From Lachnospiraceae bacterium (GTDB lineage Bacteria > Bacillota > Clostridia > Lachnospirales > Lachnospiraceae): 63,293 nt of DNA. The stretch lies in the NCBI GenBank assembly GCA_021199655.1, contig JAJQHQ010000076.1, forward strand, positions 1 to 63,293. Reading direction: 5' to 3'. The translations under genes and the position numbers were made by a program. Below are positions 60,435 to 63,293 of the stretch, one piece after another. A model generated the notes under the pieces. It was not told where the DNA came from. It ran no database searches and saw nothing but the letters and a program-made list of their open reading frames with translations. Within the stretch, counting starts at the first letter, position 1. The number at the start of each line of letters is the position of its first letter.

Positions 60435-62135
60435 ATGATTAATTTAAAAGCAAATCCTTTTTTCCTCTCAGATGAAGATATCGCATGGGTGGAAGAAACA
60501 AAAAAGGAAATGACATTGGATGAGAAGTTGGGTCAACTATTTTTTCCCATTGGATATTCACCGAATGAGAAGTATCTTCAGTATGAGATTCTTGCAAAAC
60601 ATCCGGGCGGACTGATGTTTCGGACAGGTAAAACAGAAGAACTGTTTTCTGCTTACACATTTTTACAGAACAACAGTAAGATTCCAATGCTCTTGTCGGC
60701 CAATTTAGAGGCAGGGGGAGATGGTATTGTCGAGGAAGGAACTGCATTTGGCAAGCAGATGCAGATTGCTGCGACAGGTGATCCGGAACAGGCCTATCGG
60801 CTTGGAAAAGTTTCCTGTGCGGAAGCCCAGGCGGTCGGATGTAACTATGCCTTTGCTCCGGTTGTAGATATTGATATGGAATATCATAATCCGATTACCA
60901 ATGTTCGTACGTATGGCTCAAACCCAGAGATGGTTAAGAAATGTGGTTCTGCCTACATGCGTGGTGCAAAGGAGTGTGGAGTTGCCGTATCCATCAAGCA
61001 TTTTCCGGGAGATGGCGTAGATGAAGTGGATCAGCACATTCTGACAAGTGTCAATAGCTTATCGTGCGAGGAATGGGATAAGACCTACGGAGATATCTAT
61101 AAGACGTTGATTGAAGATGGCACTCTTTCTGTTATGGCAGGGCATATTGCGCTTCCGTCCTATCAGAAGAAATTTAATCCTGATTTTCCTAAGAAAATAA
61201 TTCCCGCAACACTTTCTCCTGAATTACTGCAGAACCTGCTTCGTGAACAGCTTGGCTTTAACGGAATGATTATTACAGATGCATCACCAATGGTTGGGTT
61301 CCTCTGTGCAATGGATCGAAGAAAATCTGTACCATACTGTATTGAAGCAGGATGTGATATGCTGCTTTTTAATAAAGACTATGGAGAAGATTTGATGTAT
61401 ATGAAGGAAGGCTATGAGAAGGGGATTCTTTCAGAGAAGCGTCTCGATGAAGCGGTAACCCGTATTCTTGCTATGAAGGCGGCGCTTCATCTTCATGAAA
61501 AAAAGGCGAATGGCACGCTGGCACCATCCAGAGAGAAGCTTGCTGTGATTGGATGTATGCAGCACAAAAAATGGGCAAGAGAATGTGCAGATAAGGCAAT
61601 TACGCTTGTGAAAGATACGCAGGAGCTTCTGCCGATCAGCCCCCAAAAGCATAAGAGGGTACTTTATGAAGTGCTTGGCAAGTCGCCTTCCGAACAGCGT
61701 GTGACAGACACTTTTGTTAAAAAAATGGAAGCAGAAGGATTCTGTATGATTCCATACGTAGAAGAGAAAATGGATTTCACAAAGCCTGTTCAGTTTGAGA
61801 CAGTCGAAGAATTCCGCAGTAAGTATGATTTGGTGCTTTACATTGGAAATGTAGAAAATTCTTCCAATAAGACAACGGCCCGACTGAACTGGCATACGCT
61901 CTTTGGGGCGGGAAATAACATTCCATGGTTTGTGGAAGTGGTACCGACGCTCTTTGTGTCACTCCAGATTCCATATCATCTCTTAGATGTACCGATGGTT
62001 AAAACGTATATCAATGCGTACTCAAATCATGATGCTGTGATTGAGAAAGTCGTTGAAAAAATTCTTGGAAGAAGCGAATTTAAAGGAATCAGTCCCGTGG
62101 ATCCATTCTGCGGTAAGGAGTATCTGGCCTATTAG
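60435..62135 (+). CDS. Glycoside hydrolase family 3 (NagZ-like)
   Basis: A 566-residue GH3 enzyme. The TIM-barrel domain starts EMTLDEKLGQLFFPIGYSPN and VSIKHFPGDG is the usual loop motif. The D199-x-H201 pair in VDEVDQH matches the catalytic dyad of NagZ-type enzymes, and the nucleophile Asp282 lies in GMIITDASP. A C-terminal alpha/beta domain is also present. It is probably an intracellular exo-beta-N-acetylhexosaminidase, acting on sugars taken in by the adjacent transporter. No signal peptide is visible. The ATG follows AGGAGTACAGCAGG. Confidence 0.88.
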   Translation: MINLKANPFFLSDEDIAWVEETKKEMTLDEKLGQLFFPIGYSPNEKYLQYEILAKHPGGLMFRTGKTEELFSAYTFLQNNSKIPMLLSANLEAGGDGIVEEGTAFGKQMQIAATGDPEQAYRLGKVSCAEAQAVGCNYAFAPVVDIDMEYHNPITNVRTYGSNPEMVKKCGSAYMRGAKECGVAVSIKHFPGDGVDEVDQHILTSVNSLSCEEWDKTYGDIYKTLIEDGTLSVMAGHIALPSYQKKFNPDFPKKIIPATLSPELLQNLLREQLGFNGMIITDASPMVGFLCAMDRRKSVPYCIEAGCDMLLFNKDYGEDLMYMKEGYEKGILSEKRLDEAVTRILAMKAALHLHEKKANGTLAPSREKLAVIGCMQHKKWARECADKAITLVKDTQELLPISPQKHKRVLYEVLGKSPSEQRVTDTFVKKMEAEGFCMIPYVEEKMDFTKPVQFETVEEFRSKYDLVLYIGNVENSSNKTTARLNWHTLFGAGNNIPWFVEVVPTLFVSLQIPYHLLDVPMVKTYINAYSNHDAVIEKVVEKILGRSEFKGISPVDPFCGKEYLAY

Positions 62136-62162
62136 AAATTAGTGTATATGAGGAGAAAAATT

Positions 62163-63293
62163 ATGTTAAGATTACCGGAAATTTTTCAGAGTAATATGGT
62201 GCTTCAGTATAACCACCCGGTGAAAGTATGGGGAATGTCGGATCCGGCAGAATCTGTGCAGATCGAAATACAATCACAATCGATCTCCGCTGTTTCAGAT
62301 GAGCAGGGAAACTGGCAGGTGTTATTAGAACCGCTGGAAATCTCATATGATGAATCTCTGACTGTCCGCACATCGAAAGAAGAATGGAGAGCGGAGCATG
62401 TGGCAGTAGGCGCTGTATGGATTGCCGGAGGGCAGTCTAATATGGAATTTTTTATGAAGTATGAGAAGCATTATGAAGAAGAACTGGAAAACTGTGAAAA
62501 TGCTTTACTTCGTTTTTTTGATGTTCCAAAGATTGCTTTTGATGGGCAAAGAGAGACGTTCGATTATTCGGAATATGCGGTTTGGAGAGACTGTAACAGA
62601 GAGAATCTTGGATACTTCAGCGCGGTAGGATATTATTTTCAGAAAATGATAGCCGAACGGCTGAAAATGCCGGTTGGAATTATTGGATGTAACTGGGGAG
62701 GAACAACTGCAAGCGTATGGATGTCGGAAGAAACGCTGGAAAGACTGGATAATGTGTGGTTTCATCAATATAGGGAGCGTACAAGAGAAATCGACTGGAC
62801 ACATTATTATGAGGAAGAGAAGAAAAATCCTGAAAATAATAAAGGAGCATTGTATCACGATGCGTTTAATGAGTTCTTCATGTCTCGTACTCCTGCAGCA
62901 GAAGAAGCGGAAGAATTTTTTAAAGATATGCCGCCGTATGATCTGAATCATATGCAGCCGCAGACCGTGCCGGGATGTTTGTTTGAGCATATGTTGAAAA
63001 GCATAGCTCCCTATACGGTAACTGGTGTTCTTTGGTATCAAGGTGAGAGTGATGATGAGGCAGTGGGACAGCAGGAAATTTATCAGGTTATGCTGAGAAG
63101 TATGATCGAGGACTGGAGAAAAGAACTTGACTGTCCGGATCTTCCGTTTTTGATTGTTCAACTTCCGGGATTTAAAAAATGGCTGTTTGTAGAAAATCAG
63201 GACTGGAGCAAGATACGAAAAGCGCAGGAAAGCGTGGCAGACGCAGATGAGAATGTCATGTTATGTTCGATTTCCGATGCAGGTGAAGAGTGG
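62163..63293 (+). CDS. Sialate O-acetylesterase family protein, N-terminal part
   Basis: The frame opens at ATG 62163 (GAGGAG upstream) and runs off the window after 377 residues. The start LPEIFQSNMVLQYNHPVKVW and the catalytic serine in GGQSNMEF (S92) are the signature of the sialate O-acetylesterase (SASA) family. GIIGCNWGGTTASVWMS and VLWYQGESD add further blocks. It would remove O-acetyl groups from sialic acids or related plant or host sugars. It follows the GH3 gene by 27 bases in the same direction, supporting a glycan-degrading operon. Confidence 0.85.
   Translation, partial: MLRLPEIFQSNMVLQYNHPVKVWGMSDPAESVQIEIQSQSISAVSDEQGNWQVLLEPLEISYDESLTVRTSKEEWRAEHVAVGAVWIAGGQSNMEFFMKYEKHYEEELENCENALLRFFDVPKIAFDGQRETFDYSEYAVWRDCNRENLGYFSAVGYYFQKMIAERLKMPVGIIGCNWGGTTASVWMSEETLERLDNVWFHQYRERTREIDWTHYYEEEKKNPENNKGALYHDAFNEFFMSRTPAAEEAEEFFKDMPPYDLNHMQPQTVPGCLFEHMLKSIAPYTVTGVLWYQGESDDEAVGQQEIYQVMLRSMIEDWRKELDCPDLPFLIVQLPGFKKWLFVENQDWSKIRKAQESVADADENVMLCSISDAGEEW

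Noticed and set aside
1-63293. tRNA, rRNA or complete transposase genes
   Set aside because: None could be recognised on either strand; absence cannot be proven without a covariance or profile search.

Overview
The window looks like a chromosomal segment of a low-to-mid GC, endospore-forming Firmicute, most likely a gut Lachnospiraceae (Clostridium cluster XIVa type). The signs are a T-box-controlled trp operon, an alpha/beta-type small acid-soluble spore protein behind a sigma-G-like promoter, strong AGGAGG-type ribosome binding sites, several MATE pumps, and a host-glycan type locus (sugar ABC transporter, GH3 glycosidase, sialate O-acetylesterase). No rRNA, tRNA, CRISPR array or complete insertion sequence was seen.

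Layout. (1) 1-8.9 kb: a divergent His/Cys-rich gene start, then a cobalamin riboswitch with terminator, then a complete Opp/Nik-type ABC transporter (two permeases, binding protein, two ATPases), an extra type-1 periplasmic binding protein and, behind a possible terminator, a PfkB kinase. The riboswitch makes cobalt or a corrinoid-related compound the best substrate guess. (2) 9.1-13.8 kb: hypoxanthine-type DNA glycosylase, larC (nickel-pincer cofactor) on the minus strand, thioredoxin and guaA. (3) 13.9-24.9 kb: an AT-rich defense island. It holds a solitary DNA methyltransferase, a regulator + BglII/BstYI-like endonuclease + MT-A70 methyltransferase cassette, a two-gene pair (deoxyribosyltransferase-like sensor/effector plus TPR-HEPN nuclease), a frameshifted GmrSD-type nuclease gene, a broken AlbA_2/ATPase regulator, a DUF3791/DUF3990 pair with the DUF3990 gene internally deleted, and small unknown genes. 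Many of these genes carry single-base lesions. (4) 25-36.7 kb: MarR-MATE operon with a clear palindromic operator, an rRNA methyltransferase, a glycosyltransferase and acyltransferase, a second MATE, a CarD-like regulator, an MntA-HepT toxin-antitoxin pair, a GntR remnant beside an ABC exporter, and a DUF308 protein. (5) 36.7-44.3 kb: tryptophan T-box and trpEGDCFBA. (6) 44.4-50.8 kb: a spore protein gene, then a polar amino-acid ABC transporter with an amidohydrolase, a Xi-class GST homologue and a GNAT acetyltransferase. This resembles a salvage route for S-conjugated or otherwise modified cysteine-like compounds. (7) 51-53.7 kb: holA and a third MATE. (8) 53.6-63.3 kb: a frameshifted AraC regulator, a ribose-type ABC transporter with two permeases, a GH3 glycosidase and the start of a sialate O-acetylesterase, running off the end.

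The most notable items are the NDT-like/HEPN pair (16.5-19.2 kb), the amidohydrolase/GST/GNAT/ABC cluster, the B12-riboswitch-controlled Nik/Opp transporter, a family of dispersed intergenic repeats starting with TATGCGCA, a 169-nt structured element between trpG and trpD, and a palindrome inserted in frame inside the acyltransferase gene. Everything here rests on reading the sequence; no database search was possible.
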